DNA of 64,000 nt, taken from Pseudomonas mosselii. GTDB taxonomy: Bacteria > Pseudomonadota > Gammaproteobacteria > Pseudomonadales > Pseudomonadaceae. The stretch lies in NCBI RefSeq assembly GCF_003205295.1, contig NZ_QJRP01000007.1, positions 62,001 to 126,000 of the forward strand, read 5' to 3'. Position 1 is the first letter of the stretch, and every line of letters starts with the position of its first letter. Below the pieces are notes generated by a model, which saw only the letters and a program-made list of their open reading frames with translations, was not told where the DNA came from and did not search any database. The position numbers and the translations under genes were made by a program. Below are positions 17,821 through 27,100 of the stretch, one piece after another.

Positions 17821-18750
17821 ATGGATCTGCTCAACGCCATCCGCAGTTTCATCAAGGTCGTCGAAGCCGGCAGCATTGCCGGCGGTGCCCGCAACCTGGG
17901 TCTCAGCCCGGCAGCCGTTAGCCAGAACTTGGCACGGCTGGAGACGCATCTGCAGGTGCGCCTGCTGACCCGCACCACTCGCAGCATGGCCCTGACGCCG
18001 CCTGGCAGCCTGTACTACGAGCGCGTACGGCATATCGAGCGTGATCTTGCCCAGGCGGAGCTGGCGGTCACCACGCCGGACAGCGAGCCCCAGGGGCGCT
18101 TGTGCATTGCCTCGACCTCGGCGTTCGGACGGCACGTGCTGGCGCCGTTGATCCCGGCGTTCAGCGCACGCTACCCGCTGCTTTCGATAGAGTTGGTGAT
18201 GGCTGATCGAAAGGTCAATCATGCCCGCGAAGACGTGGATGTGAGCCTGCGCATCACCCCTCAGTTGGAAGATCATCTGCTGGCCCGGCATATCGCCCGC
18301 ATTCCCTTCATCTGCTGTGCCTCGCCCGGCTACTTGGCGAGTGCGGGTTGGCCAACCACGCCGCAAGCTTTGCACGATCATAGTTGCCTGGTGTTCCGCT
18401 ACCCGGTGGATGGGCGCTTCCTGCCTTGGGGATTCATGCGCGATGGGCTGCGTTTCGAGGCCCGTTTCGGGCGGGTGCTGATCAGCGACGATATCGATGC
18501 GCTGACCCAGATGGCGCTGAATGACGGTGGTATCACCCGTCTGGCTGAGTTCGTAGTGCGCCCGCATCTAGATGCCGGCCGGCTGGTGCCCCTGTTTGAA
18601 TTCAGCGACAGTGGGCAGGCCTATGCCCAGACCGAACCGATGGATGTCTACCTGTGCCTGGCCGATCGCTTTGCTCTGACGACCAAGGTGCAGGTGTTCA
18701 TGGAATACCTGCAGCAGTGCCTGGGAGAGCAGTGGCGGGTGCAGGCATGA
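17821..18750 (+). CDS. LysR-family transcriptional regulator
   Basis: A 309-residue regulator. The N-terminal winged helix-turn-helix (residues 1-60) has FIKVVEAGSIAGGARNLGLSPAAVSQNLARLETHL, followed by a linker helix and a periplasmic-binding-like effector domain (about 90-295) with GRLCIASTSAFGRHVLAPLI. It belongs to the broad CrgA/AaeR-like subgroup. The effector is unknown. It is divergent from the DUF2798 gene and ends at a strong bidirectional terminator shared with fadL. Confidence 0.9.
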   Translation: MDLLNAIRSFIKVVEAGSIAGGARNLGLSPAAVSQNLARLETHLQVRLLTRTTRSMALTPPGSLYYERVRHIERDLAQAELAVTTPDSEPQGRLCIASTSAFGRHVLAPLIPAFSARYPLLSIELVMADRKVNHAREDVDVSLRITPQLEDHLLARHIARIPFICCASPGYLASAGWPTTPQALHDHSCLVFRYPVDGRFLPWGFMRDGLRFEARFGRVLISDDIDALTQMALNDGGITRLAEFVVRPHLDAGRLVPLFEFSDSGQAYAQTEPMDVYLCLADRFALTTKVQVFMEYLQQCLGEQWRVQA

Positions 18751-18777
18751 AAAAACCGCCACGGGGGCGGTTTTTTC
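18748..18777. terminator. Bidirectional rho-independent terminator
   Basis: An A-run, the stem CCGCC...GGCGG and a T-run (AAAAAACCGCC - acggg - GGCGGTTTTTT) lie between the convergent lysR and fadL genes. The symmetrical A- and T-runs let it work in both directions. The lysR stop codon is at its left edge. Confidence 0.9.
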
Positions 18778-18793
18778 ATACAGCAGGTGTCAC

Positions 18794-20071
18794 TCAGAAG
18801 CGGTAGGTCAGCGAAGCACCAACGCCGTGGGCGCTGTTTTCGTACTTGGCCTGGTAGCTGCCTTTGAGGCCTGCCTCGGCCAAGCTGTGCGGCTGGTTGT
18901 TGACCTTGGTGTCTTCTTCCCACAGGTAGGAGTAGGCCACGTCGATGGTCATGTCGTCGGTCGGGCTCCAGCCGGCACCGATGCTGAAGATCTTGCGATC
19001 GCCAGTAGGGATGCGTGGGGAGCGGTTGGTGTTGTTGGTCGGCGACTGGTCAACCGAGAAGCCGGTGCGCAGGGTCCACTCCTTGTTCACCTTGTAGGAG
19101 GCGCCAATGGCGTGAGCCCAGGTGTCGTGCCAGTTCTGTTCCTCGGTGATGGTCTTGAACTGCCCGGCAGCGCCTGCCGGCACCTCGTTGTTGACCGTGA
19201 TGTTTTCCAGGCGGCTCCAGCGGGTCCAGGTGCTGCCTGCGTACAGGGTCCACTTGTCGTCCAGCTCGTGGGTCACCGAGAAGTCCACCGACTCGGGGGT
19301 CTTGATCTTCAGGGTGGCATCGTACTTGTTGCCGTTCAGGCCAAGCAGCGGGTAGCTGACCTTGGTCTTGCCTTCGAGCTTGTAGTCGACCATCGAATGG
19401 TAGGTCAGGCCGACGCGGGTGCGGTCGGTGGCTTGCACCAGGATACCGATGTTGTAGCCGACGGCGGTGTCGTCGCCCTTGATCTTCACCTCGCCATCAG
19501 CGGGACTGCGCGGCGAGATACTGGCCAGGTTCGAACCCAGCTCGCCCTTGATACGGTTGATGGTCGGGCCGAAACCGATCGAGACCTTGTCGTTGAACGC
19601 ATAGCTCACGGTCGGCTGGAAGGTCACGACCTCGACATGGCTCTTCTTGCCCCAGTAGCGCGCGGCATCGTCACTACCGTAGTCGGTGACCAGGCCGAAC
19701 GGCACGTAGACGCCGAAACCGACGCTCCAGTGATCATCGATGGACTTGACGTAGTAACCCATCGGCACGCCGACCACGGGCACCATGTCACCGTCCATTT
19801 CCCCCCCTTTGTTACTGCCGCGTCCGGAAATATCGGACTTGGCGATGACCGCGGCACCACCGACGGTCATCTGGTCGCGCTTAAGGCGGGACATGCCCGC
19901 CGGGTTGCCATACACGGTGCTGGCATCTTCGGCAGAAGAAGAACGACCCGCGAAACCTGTCCCCATGCCGCTGACACTCTGTTCGTTCAGGGCAAAGCCG
20001 CTGGCGAGCAATTGGCTGGATGCGAGGGCAACGGCAATGCCGAGAGAGGTTTTGAGCATAACTTTTTTCAT
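18794..20071 (-). CDS. fadL: FadL-family outer membrane long-chain fatty acid transporter
   Basis: A 425-residue outer-membrane protein of the OmpP1/FadL/TodX family. A signal peptide ends near LLASG, followed by the hallmark FALNEQSVSGMGTGFAGRSSSAEDASTVYGNPAGMSRL hatch region, many amphipathic strands, and the C-terminal Phe of outer-membrane barrels (SLTYRF). It should let long-chain fatty acids or related hydrophobic compounds cross the outer membrane. The neighbourhood resembles that of P. aeruginosa PA1288, which I recall as the oxylipin exporter ExFadLO; direction of transport here is not known. It ends at the shared terminator at 18748. Confidence 0.92.
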   Translation of the reverse strand: MKKVMLKTSLGIAVALASSQLLASGFALNEQSVSGMGTGFAGRSSSAEDASTVYGNPAGMSRLKRDQMTVGGAAVIAKSDISGRGSNKGGEMDGDMVPVVGVPMGYYVKSIDDHWSVGFGVYVPFGLVTDYGSDDAARYWGKKSHVEVVTFQPTVSYAFNDKVSIGFGPTINRIKGELGSNLASISPRSPADGEVKIKGDDTAVGYNIGILVQATDRTRVGLTYHSMVDYKLEGKTKVSYPLLGLNGNKYDATLKIKTPESVDFSVTHELDDKWTLYAGSTWTRWSRLENITVNNEVPAGAAGQFKTITEEQNWHDTWAHAIGASYKVNKEWTLRTGFSVDQSPTNNTNRSPRIPTGDRKIFSIGAGWSPTDDMTIDVAYSYLWEEDTKVNNQPHSLAEAGLKGSYQAKYENSAHGVGASLTYRF

Positions 20072-20216
20072 TATTAGAAAACTCCTTGGGATCTCCGGGG
20101 CGAAAAGCTACCAACAAATGCCGCGCTGCGCCATAGGCTGAAACACAGGAGATAGAGCGGTTTTGTAGGACAATCCGACCAAAATTCCGTTTATTCCGGT
20201 TGTAGGGCGCGGCGGC

Positions 20217-20699
20217 TCAGGAGGCTTGGGTCAGCACTGGCTCGATGCAGTGCTGCCAGGCCTGGGTGAAATCCCGCAGGCGGCCCTGGGGGTGGAAGGT
20301 CTGCCGCCAGATCCGCGCCAGGCCCAGGAGGTCGTCGGCCGCGGGCAAGGGCATGGCCTGCTCTTCGATCAGCATCCAGGCGATGGCGGTCGCGTAGCGC
20401 AGGTTGACGGTCAGTTCGAGGTGCGGGCCGCCGAGGAAGGCGTGCTGGCTGGCCAGGCCACGCACCAGGCTGGCCAGTTCGGGGTCGCGGGCCAGGTATT
20501 CGTCCCACAGGCAACGGTGACGATTCCCGCCGATCCGGTAAAGCCCGTGGCCACGTCGGTCATGCAGGGCGGCCCCCAGTGCAGACTGACTTGCGGCAAC
20601 GCCCAGTAACAAAGCTTCGGCGCTTTCGCAGTGGCGACCCAGGTAGATCAGGGTCGGCCGGATCACATACTGACTCAACTCGCTCGCAGCGATGCCCAT
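20217..20699 (-). CDS. Small protein related to a phage structural-protein family (tentative)
   Basis: A 160-residue soluble protein without signal peptide. The run QYVIRPTLIYLG..., SAEALLLGVAASQSALG, LYRI, ELASLVRGLASQ, LRYATAIAWMLI and PLPAADDLLGLARIWRQTF matches, from memory, a family found in tailed-phage virions (there typically AAQESxLG...GIYQIE...LPDADDIEGLARYWK). The equivalent of the ES of the Q-E-S motif is Q-S here, so any lysozyme-like glutamate seems lost. No other phage gene is nearby, so it appears to be a standalone, possibly domesticated copy. The assignment needs a profile search. Confidence 0.5.
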   Translation of the reverse strand: MGIAASELSQYVIRPTLIYLGRHCESAEALLLGVAASQSALGAALHDRRGHGLYRIGGNRHRCLWDEYLARDPELASLVRGLASQHAFLGGPHLELTVNLRYATAIAWMLIEEQAMPLPAADDLLGLARIWRQTFHPQGRLRDFTQAWQHCIEPVLTQAS

Positions 20700-20841
20700 G
20701 ATGCCCTCTGCTGAAAAGGGCCGACGGGCGCTGGAGCTTGGCAGCTGGTGAGTGGTCAGGCCCGCCGGAAGCGGCAGGTGCCGCTCGAGTTGAAGTGTAG
20801 TGTGATAACTGTGGTGTAAAGGGCTGTTTTTAAATCGATTG

Positions 20842-20899
20842 CAGCCTGAAGGCGCGGGGCATATGCCCGCTGGCGATTAGGCCAATTACCTTCAGGCTG
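20842..20899. repeat. Nested inverted repeat
   Basis: CAGCCTGAAGG at 20842-20852 and CCTTCAGGCTG at 20889-20899 are perfect 11-bp inverted arms. Between them lies a second, perfect 12-bp palindrome GGGCATATGCCC at 20857-20868. A short GGGTTTT follows on the plus side. It lies downstream of the stop of the gene at 20944 (minus strand), so it may be that gene's terminator or a structured RNA end. Confidence 0.55.
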
Positions 20900-20943
20900 G
20901 GTTTTGCATGGCGTATTCATGGCGTGAATCTCCCGCCATTCGT

Positions 20944-21168
20944 TCATGCGGTCAGCGACTGGCGGGTACGCTCGATCACCGCTTGCAGCGGTTCGGCCCG
21001 GTTGTACTGCTCCGGGTAGAGGCGCTCGCTGTGGCAGGCGATGCCATGCTCGTCGACCAGGGTGAAGCTGAAGCTGCCCTTGCGTGGGGCAACGATAAGG
21101 CACTTCAGTGGGGCGAAGGCCTGGGAAAGGGTGCCGAAGGCAGCCTGGATCTGTTGATGGTTACTCAT
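20944..21168 (-). CDS. Conserved small protein of unknown function
   Basis: A 74-residue soluble protein, MSNHQQIQAAFGTLSQAF..., with no signal peptide or membrane helix. The middle (CLIVAPRKGSFSFTLVDEHGIACHSERLYPEQY) suggests a small alpha/beta or beta-sheet fold. The start at 21168 has AGGAA about ten bases upstream on the coding strand; the longer frame from 21213 lacks a clear ribosome site. Composition and codon use fit a genuine Pseudomonas gene. I do not recognise the family. Confidence 0.6.
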   Translation of the reverse strand: MSNHQQIQAAFGTLSQAFAPLKCLIVAPRKGSFSFTLVDEHGIACHSERLYPEQYNRAEPLQAVIERTRQSLTA

Positions 21169-21213
21169 ATTGTTGGATGTTCCTGCGTAAGACACGGTGT
21201 TTGATCCGTGCAC

Positions 21214-22111
21214 AATAGAAACGTTCCAGTGACGTCTTTATTAAGGAGACGCAGAACCTGACTGGAACAGGGCAGCCAGAGAGGCGCATGCAATTAGGTG
21301 GGCGCTGGGCTGACTGGTAGGTACGACAGAAGGCAGGCAGCACACCGACACCAGGGTTCTGGGCATCGGGGAAGATCCTGATCAATCTGAAACGTGATTC
21401 GTGCTGGGCAAGGCTTGCCGAGTGAATCATCGAATGGGCCGGTCCCGATGGGGCAGTGCCTGCTCGTTGTCGAGCGGAAAGCTGCGGGGGACTGAGTGGC
21501 CAGAATGACTTCAGCTGGGTACTAACAGGGCGCAACCCTACACGAACTTATCGGGGTTGGCAAGCTTTTGGCTTTTCTGGCGGGAAGCCGATCATTATGT
21601 CGTCAATCGCGCCTGCTGTGAAGAGGGGAAAATGCCCCGTCAATCGCCCGTCTGTACCGTTTTCGTGCACGGAGATGCCTTTTGTTGGAGCACTTGTACA
21701 CACTCGGCTGAACAGTTGTAACCCTCCTGCAACATCCTGTGGACGGCTCGCCAATGACTTGACTGAGGGCTTAAGTCAATGAAAAAAAACACTTAATTTT
21801 GCTGGTGAAAAAATCGACAGTTTGACTGAAAGCCCCATTTCACAGGGGTTTGCGGGCTACCTCAAGGGGTTGTCCACCGAGTTATCCACAGGTTCTGTGG
21901 ATTGTCCCGGGCGCTTGCTCTAGGACGGGCGTGCCAGCTGTTTCTTCGATTGTCCGACAATCGGTGGGTGGGGGTGGCATGGACATTTTCCCTGGGAAAA
22001 CGTCAAGAAAAAATCATGGAAAAAAATGTCGATCAGCCGAAAGTCGCCCAGGCCAGTCCACAAAAAATGGAGTAGAGTGGCGCGCCTCTGGAGTCATCCT
22101 TGCTGTTGGTC
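21214..22111. other. Gene-poor 0.9-kb stretch
   Basis: No convincing protein gene is visible; the open frames present have odd composition, no ribosome site and no family resemblance. The stretch is locally AT-rich (21780-21825, with an eight-A run, and 22005-22070). It contains small inverted repeats (GGGG-aaaatg-CCCC near 21627, TGACTT...AAGTCA at 21755-21778, CCCC-atttcaca-GGGG near 21833) and the DnaA-box-like dyad listed separately. It could hold a small RNA or a long regulatory leader, but nothing decides this. Confidence 0.5.
21870..21904. promoter_or_regulatory. Cluster of DnaA-box-like motifs
   Basis: TTATCCACA at 21882-21890 is a perfect consensus DnaA box. It overlaps the dyad ATCCACAG-GTT-CTGTGGAT (21884-21902), whose right half reads CAATCCACA on the other strand, and follows TTGTCCACC at 21870-21878. 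There is no dnaA, dnaN or gidA nearby, so an oriC is not supported; a DnaA-sensitive promoter or titration site is possible. Confidence 0.5.
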
Positions 22112-22531
22112 ATGAAGCTTCGCGGTAAACACCTCGCCAGTCCTGATGCCTCGCCATCGCTGCCTTCCCCCAAGCGGTTTTCCCTGAAAGTGGCCCTGTG
22201 GCTGCTCGACAGCCCGCGCCTGGGCGACAAGCCCAGTGTCAAGCACCTGGCCGGGCGCATGCTCAAGCAGCCGGCGCGCCAGGGCGTGGTGGTGGCTCAG
22301 AGCCGCCTGGGGCAGATGCTTTGCCGCGACTGCGGCAATGCCCGCGACCGGCGCATCGGCCATGAACTGCTGCGCCAGGCGGCCCGCGCCGGCGATCGCC
22401 GGGCCCAGCTGGAGTATGGCCGGTTGTGCCAGGCCCAGGAGCCGGAGCAGTCTCGCTATTGGCTGGAACTGGCGGCGGGACAGGGTTCGCAGGAGGCGCG
22501 TCGATTGTTGCGCCAGTGGTTCGGTGGTTAA
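22112..22531 (+). CDS. Sel1-repeat-like small protein
   Basis: A 139-residue soluble protein. After a basic N-terminus it shows two tandem helical repeats of the Sel1/TPR type (QSRLGQMLCRDCG...GHELLRQAARAGDRRAQLEYGRLCQ...SRYWLELAAGQGSQEARRLLRQW), the A-x-x-G-x-x-x-A-Q pattern being clear. Such repeats mediate protein contacts; the partner is unknown. I chose the ATG at 22112 (MKLRGKHLA); upstream codons are non-ATG. A hairpin REP follows the gene, then rmuC. Confidence 0.75.
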   Translation: MKLRGKHLASPDASPSLPSPKRFSLKVALWLLDSPRLGDKPSVKHLAGRMLKQPARQGVVVAQSRLGQMLCRDCGNARDRRIGHELLRQAARAGDRRAQLEYGRLCQAQEPEQSRYWLELAAGQGSQEARRLLRQWFGG

Positions 22532-22575
22532 CCGGAGCAGCTGTGTAAAAACAATTGTGAGGATTGCGCTTGCCC

Positions 22576-22617
22576 CTGTGGGAGCGGCCTTGCGTCGCGA
22601 AAGGGCCGCTCCCACAG
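22576..22617. repeat. REP-like hairpin
   Basis: A perfect 14-bp stem, CTGTGGGAGCGGCC at 22576-22589 and GGCCGCTCCCACAG at 22604-22617, with loop TTGCGTCGCGAAAG. It belongs to the GCGTCGCGA-type subfamily of P. putida REP elements and separates the Sel1-like gene from rmuC. Confidence 0.85.
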
Positions 22618-22723
22618 AGAATGCGCATGGCTTGAGGTGCTCTCTCGCTTGGCACCGACCAGGCAACCCTGCCACCAGGCTGATAAGCTGCGCAGCATTC
22701 GTCAATGTTCGATCGGGGTAAGC

Positions 22724-24196
22724 ATGACAGTGGATCTGACCAGCATTCTGCTGGGCTTGGTGGCGGGCGCCGTGCCCTGCCTGGGCTGGGTCATGCAGGT
22801 ACAGCGCGGCCAGGGTGCGCGCAAGGCCGAACAGGCCTTGCTCGAAGAACGCCTGAACGCCGCCCAGCTGACCCAGGCCGGCTTGCAGGCCCAGCTGGAG
22901 GCCAGCCGCGACGAGATCAGCGACCTGAGCGAGGCCAACACCGTCAAGCAGACCCAGCTGGCCGCCCAGGGCCGTGAACTTGAACTGCTGCAGATCGACC
23001 GCGACAACGCCCGTGACGCCGCCCATGCCTGGCACCTCGAACGCGCCAACCGCGAGGCCGAACTGCGCCGTCTCGAGGCCCAGACCGCGCGCCTGGAGGC
23101 CGAGCTGCGCGAGCAGCAGGAGAGCCACCAGCAACGCCTCGAGGACCTGCAGGAAGCCCGCGACACCTTGCGCGCGCAGTTCGCTGACCTGGCCACCAAG
23201 ATCTTTGACGAGCGCGAACAACGCTTCGCCCAGACCAGCCAGCAGCACCTGGGCCAATTGCTCGACCCGCTCAAGGAGCGTATCCAGGCGTTCGAAAAAC
23301 GCGTCGAGGAAAGCTACCAGCAGGAGGCCCGCGAGCGCTTCTCCCTGGGCAAGGAGCTCGAGCGCCTGCAGCAGCTCAACCTGCGCCTGTCCGACGAGGC
23401 CACCAACCTCACCCAGGCACTCAAGGGCCAGAAGACCCAGGGCAACTGGGGCGAGCTGATCCTGGAGCGGGTGCTGGAGCACGCGGGCCTGGAGAAGGGC
23501 CGCGAATACCAGACCCAGGTCAGCCTGCGCAGCGCCGACGGAGAGCGCTTCCAGCCCGATGTGCTGATCATGTTGCCGGGCGACAAGCAGGTGGTGGTGG
23601 ACGCCAAGGTCAGCCTGACGGCCTACCAGCAGTTCGTCGGCAATAACGACGAAGCCGCGCTCAAGCAGCACGTGCAGTCGCTGCGCAACCACGTCAAGGG
23701 CTTGTCGAGCAAGGACTACAACCGCCTGGAAGGCCTGCACAGCCTCGATTTCGTGCTGCTGTTCGTGCCCATCGAGGCGGCCTTCTCGGCAGCCTTGCAG
23801 GCCGAGCCCAACCTGTTCCAGGAAGCCTTCGACCGGCAGATCGTGATCGTCAGCCCGACCACTTTGCTCGCCACCCTGCGGGTGATCGACAGCCTATGGA
23901 AGCAGGAACGCCAGGGGCAGAACGCCCGGGAGATCGCCGAGCGTGCCGGCTGGCTGTACGACAAGTTCGTGCTGTTCATCCAGGACCTGGATGAGCTCGG
24001 CGCACGCCTGGCCCAGGTGGACAAGGCCTACGCCGCGGCGCGCAACAAGCTGTGCGAGGGGCGCGGCAACCTGGTCAGCCGCAGCGAGCAGCTCAAGCTG
24101 CTCGGTGCCCGGGCCAGCAAGAGCCTGCCCGCCGAGCTGATCGAGCGTGCCCTGGCCGACGAAGCGCTTACTGAACCAGGCTCAGATGCCGATTGA
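22724..24196 (+). CDS. rmuC: DNA recombination protein RmuC
   Basis: A 490-residue protein. A single N-terminal membrane helix (about residues 5-24) is followed by a long coiled coil (about 30-190, heptads rich in Glu, Gln, Leu and Arg). The RmuC nuclease-like domain is at about 200-450: LGQLLDPLKERIQAFEKRVEE, KTQGNWGELILERVLEHAGL, VVVDAKVSLTAYQQF, LDFVLLFVPIEAAFSAAL and VSPTTLLATLRVI. RmuC limits recombination between inverted repeats. The ATG at 22724 fits the membrane helix. Its 3' end overlaps the convergent sensor kinase gene by 29 bp. Confidence 0.95.
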   Translation: MTVDLTSILLGLVAGAVPCLGWVMQVQRGQGARKAEQALLEERLNAAQLTQAGLQAQLEASRDEISDLSEANTVKQTQLAAQGRELELLQIDRDNARDAAHAWHLERANREAELRRLEAQTARLEAELREQQESHQQRLEDLQEARDTLRAQFADLATKIFDEREQRFAQTSQQHLGQLLDPLKERIQAFEKRVEESYQQEARERFSLGKELERLQQLNLRLSDEATNLTQALKGQKTQGNWGELILERVLEHAGLEKGREYQTQVSLRSADGERFQPDVLIMLPGDKQVVVDAKVSLTAYQQFVGNNDEAALKQHVQSLRNHVKGLSSKDYNRLEGLHSLDFVLLFVPIEAAFSAALQAEPNLFQEAFDRQIVIVSPTTLLATLRVIDSLWKQERQGQNAREIAERAGWLYDKFVLFIQDLDELGARLAQVDKAYAAARNKLCEGRGNLVSRSEQLKLLGARASKSLPAELIERALADEALTEPGSDAD

Positions 24197-27100
24197 GCAG
24201 GGCGCGCAGGGCCGCCGGCTTGACCGGCTTGGCCAGGTAGTCCAGGCCTGCGGCATGCACCAGGGCGATGGTCTCGTTGCGCCCGTCGGCGCTGATCACC
24301 ACCCCGGGCACCGGCTCGCCCAGGCGCGCCCGTAGCCAGCCCATCAACCCGGTGCCGGTCTCGCCGTCATCCAGGTGGTAGTCCACCAGTGCCAGGTGCG
24401 GACGCAGGCCCTTGCCGAGCAAGGCCTCGCATTCGGCCTGGTTGCGCGCGGTCCATACCTGGCAGCCCCAGCGGCTGAGCAGGCTGTTCATGCCGATCAG
24501 GATGCTGTCCTCGTTGTCCACGCACAGCACCTGCAGCCCGGCCAGCGGTTGTCCGGCCTGCTCCACGGGAGCGGGCGTTGCGGGCGCGGGGCTGCGGACG
24601 ATGGGCACGCTGACGCGGAACACGCTGCCCTTGCCCGGCCAGGAACGCACCTCCAGCGGATGCCCGAGCACCCGGCACAGGCCGTCGGCGATCGCCAGCC
24701 CCAGGCCCAGGCCTTTCTCGGCGCGGGTCTGGTGGCTGTCCAGGCGCTTGAACTCCTGGAAGATCACCTGCAACTTGTCGTCGGCGATGCCCGGGCCGCG
24801 GTCCCACACCTCCAGCCACAGGCGTTCGCCCTGGCGCCGCGCGCCCAGCAGCAGCGGGCTCTTGCCGTAGCGCAGGGCGTTGGTGAGGAAGTTCTGCAGC
24901 ACCCGGCGCAGCAGTTTCATGTCGCTGTCCACCCGCAGGCGGCTGCCGCGCAGGCGGAACTCCAGGCCTTTCTCGGCGGCCAGCACCTTGAACTCGGCGC
25001 CGAGGGTGTCGAACAGCTCGTTGAGGGCGAAGGGTTTGATGTCGGGGGTGACCTTGCCGTTCTCCAGGCGCGAGATGTCGAGCAGGTCGCTGATCAGCTC
25101 CTCGGCCGAGCGCAGCGAGCTGTCCATATGCTGCACCAGTTGCCGGGCCTCGTCGTTCATGGCCTCGGCCTGTTGCGACAAGGCGGCGGAGAACAGCCTG
25201 GCGGCGTTGAGCGGTTGCATCAGGTCGTGGCTGACGGCGGCGAGGAAGCGGGTCTTGGACTGGCTGACCGCCTCGGCGCGGCTCTTGGCCTCGGTCAGCG
25301 CCTGGTTGAGCTGTGACAGCTCGTGGGTGCGCTCGGCGACGCGCTGCTCCAGGCCTTCGTTGGAATCACGCAGGGCCTGCTCGGCTTCGCGGAACGGGGT
25401 GATGTCGGTGAAACTCATGACGAAGCCGCCGCCGGGCATCGGGTTGCCGATCAGCTCGATCACCCGGCCATTGGGGAACAGCCGTTCGGAGGAGTGGGCC
25501 CGGCCCTGGCGCATCCAGTGCAGGCGCCGCGCCACATGCACCTGGGCCTCGCCCGGGCCGCACAGGCCACGCTCGGCGTTGTAGCGGATGATGTCGGCGA
25601 TCGGCCGGCCGACGCTGATCAGCCCGTCGGGGTAGTTGAACAGCTCCAGGTAGCGGCGGTTCCAGGCCACCAGGCGCAGGTTCTGATCGACCACGCTGAT
25701 GCCCTGGTTGATGTTTTCGATGGCGCCCTGCAGCAGCGCGCGGTTGAACTGCAGCACCTCGCTGGCTTCGTCGGCGATGCGCACCACATCCTCAAGCTGC
25801 ATGTCGCGGCCTTCGATGGCGGCCTTGACCACGGCGCGGGTCGAGGAGGTGCCGAGCACGCCGGCCAGCAGCCGTTCGGTGTGCTCGATCCAGTCGCCGT
25901 CGGCGTTCTGGTTGGGGTTGAAGCCCTTGCCTTGGCGGTAGGCGAAGCGGATGAAGCTTTGCCGGGCGCGCTCCTCGCCGACGAAGCGCGCGGCCAGCTT
26001 GAGCAGGTCGTCGATCTGTACCGCCAGCAGGGGTTTGCTGGAGGGGCGGGCGCTGGTCTGCTGGCCGATGAAACGCCCGGCCTGCCAGTGCTCGGAAACC
26101 CGGGTACGGGACAGGATCGAGACCCAGGCGAACAGGGTGAAGTTGCCCGCCAGCGACAGCACCACGCCCTGGGTGAGCGGGGTGATCGGCAGGTTGAGCG
26201 GGTTGCCGTGCAGCCAGGCCAGGCCCGGGAACAGCTGCAGCGACCAGCCCAGGCTGTGGGCGGCGATCGGCAGCACCAGGGTGTAGAACCACAGGAAGAT
26301 GCCGGCGGCCAGGCCCGCGAACACACCGCGGCGGTTGGCCTGCTTCCAGTACAGCGCGCCGAGCATCGCCGGGGTCAGCTGGGTCACCGCGGCGAAGGCG
26401 ATCTGGCCGATGGTCGCCAGGCTCGCGGTGGAACCGAGCAGGCGGTAGCTGACGTAGGCCAGCAGCAGGATGACGACGATGGTCACCCGGCGCACCGAGA
26501 GCATCCAGTGGCGGAACACCTCGAACGGCCGCTCGGCGTTGTTGCGCCGCAGCAGCCAGGGCAGCAGCATGTCGTTGGAGACCATGGTCGACAGTGCCAC
26601 GGCCTCGACGATGACCATGCCGGTGGCCGCCGAGGCGCCGCCGATGAACGCCAGCAGGGCCAGGCTGGGGTGGGCCTCGGCCAGCGGCAGGCTGATCACG
26701 AACGAGTCGGAGATCACCGTGCCCGGCAGCAGCATCTGCCCGGCCAGGGCGATGGGCACCACGAACAGCGCGGCCAGGGCCAGGTACAGCGGGAACACCC
26801 AGCGCGCCAGGCGCATGTCCTGGGGCTCGATGTTCTCCACCACGGTGACGTGAAACTGCCGCGGCAGGCAAATGATCGCCATCATCGCCACGGCGGTCTG
26901 CACCACCATCGACGGCCAGTTGATGGTTTCTTCCCAGTAGTCGTTCAGGTGCACCGATTGCCGGGCCTGGGTGAACAGGTCATCGAAGCCGTCGTACAGG
27001 TTGAACACCACGAAGGCGCCCACGGCGAGGAAGGCCAGCAGCTTGACCAGCGATTCGAAGGCGATCGCCAGGACCATGCCGCGGTGGTGCTCGGTGACGT

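Noticed and set aside
18827..20077. Long open frame on the plus strand opposite fadL
   Set aside because: No family resemblance, Val/Gly/Asp-rich antisense composition; fadL on the other strand is unmistakable.
21456..21782. 108-codon frame in the gene-poor stretch, and a 68-codon frame on the other strand
   Set aside because: Neither has a ribosome site, ordered hydrophobic pattern or known family. Both overlap small inverted repeats and look like chance open frames.
21882..21890. Chromosomal origin of replication at the DnaA box
   Set aside because: No dnaA, dnaN, rpmH or gidA gene is nearby and only one perfect box is present, so an oriC call is not supported.
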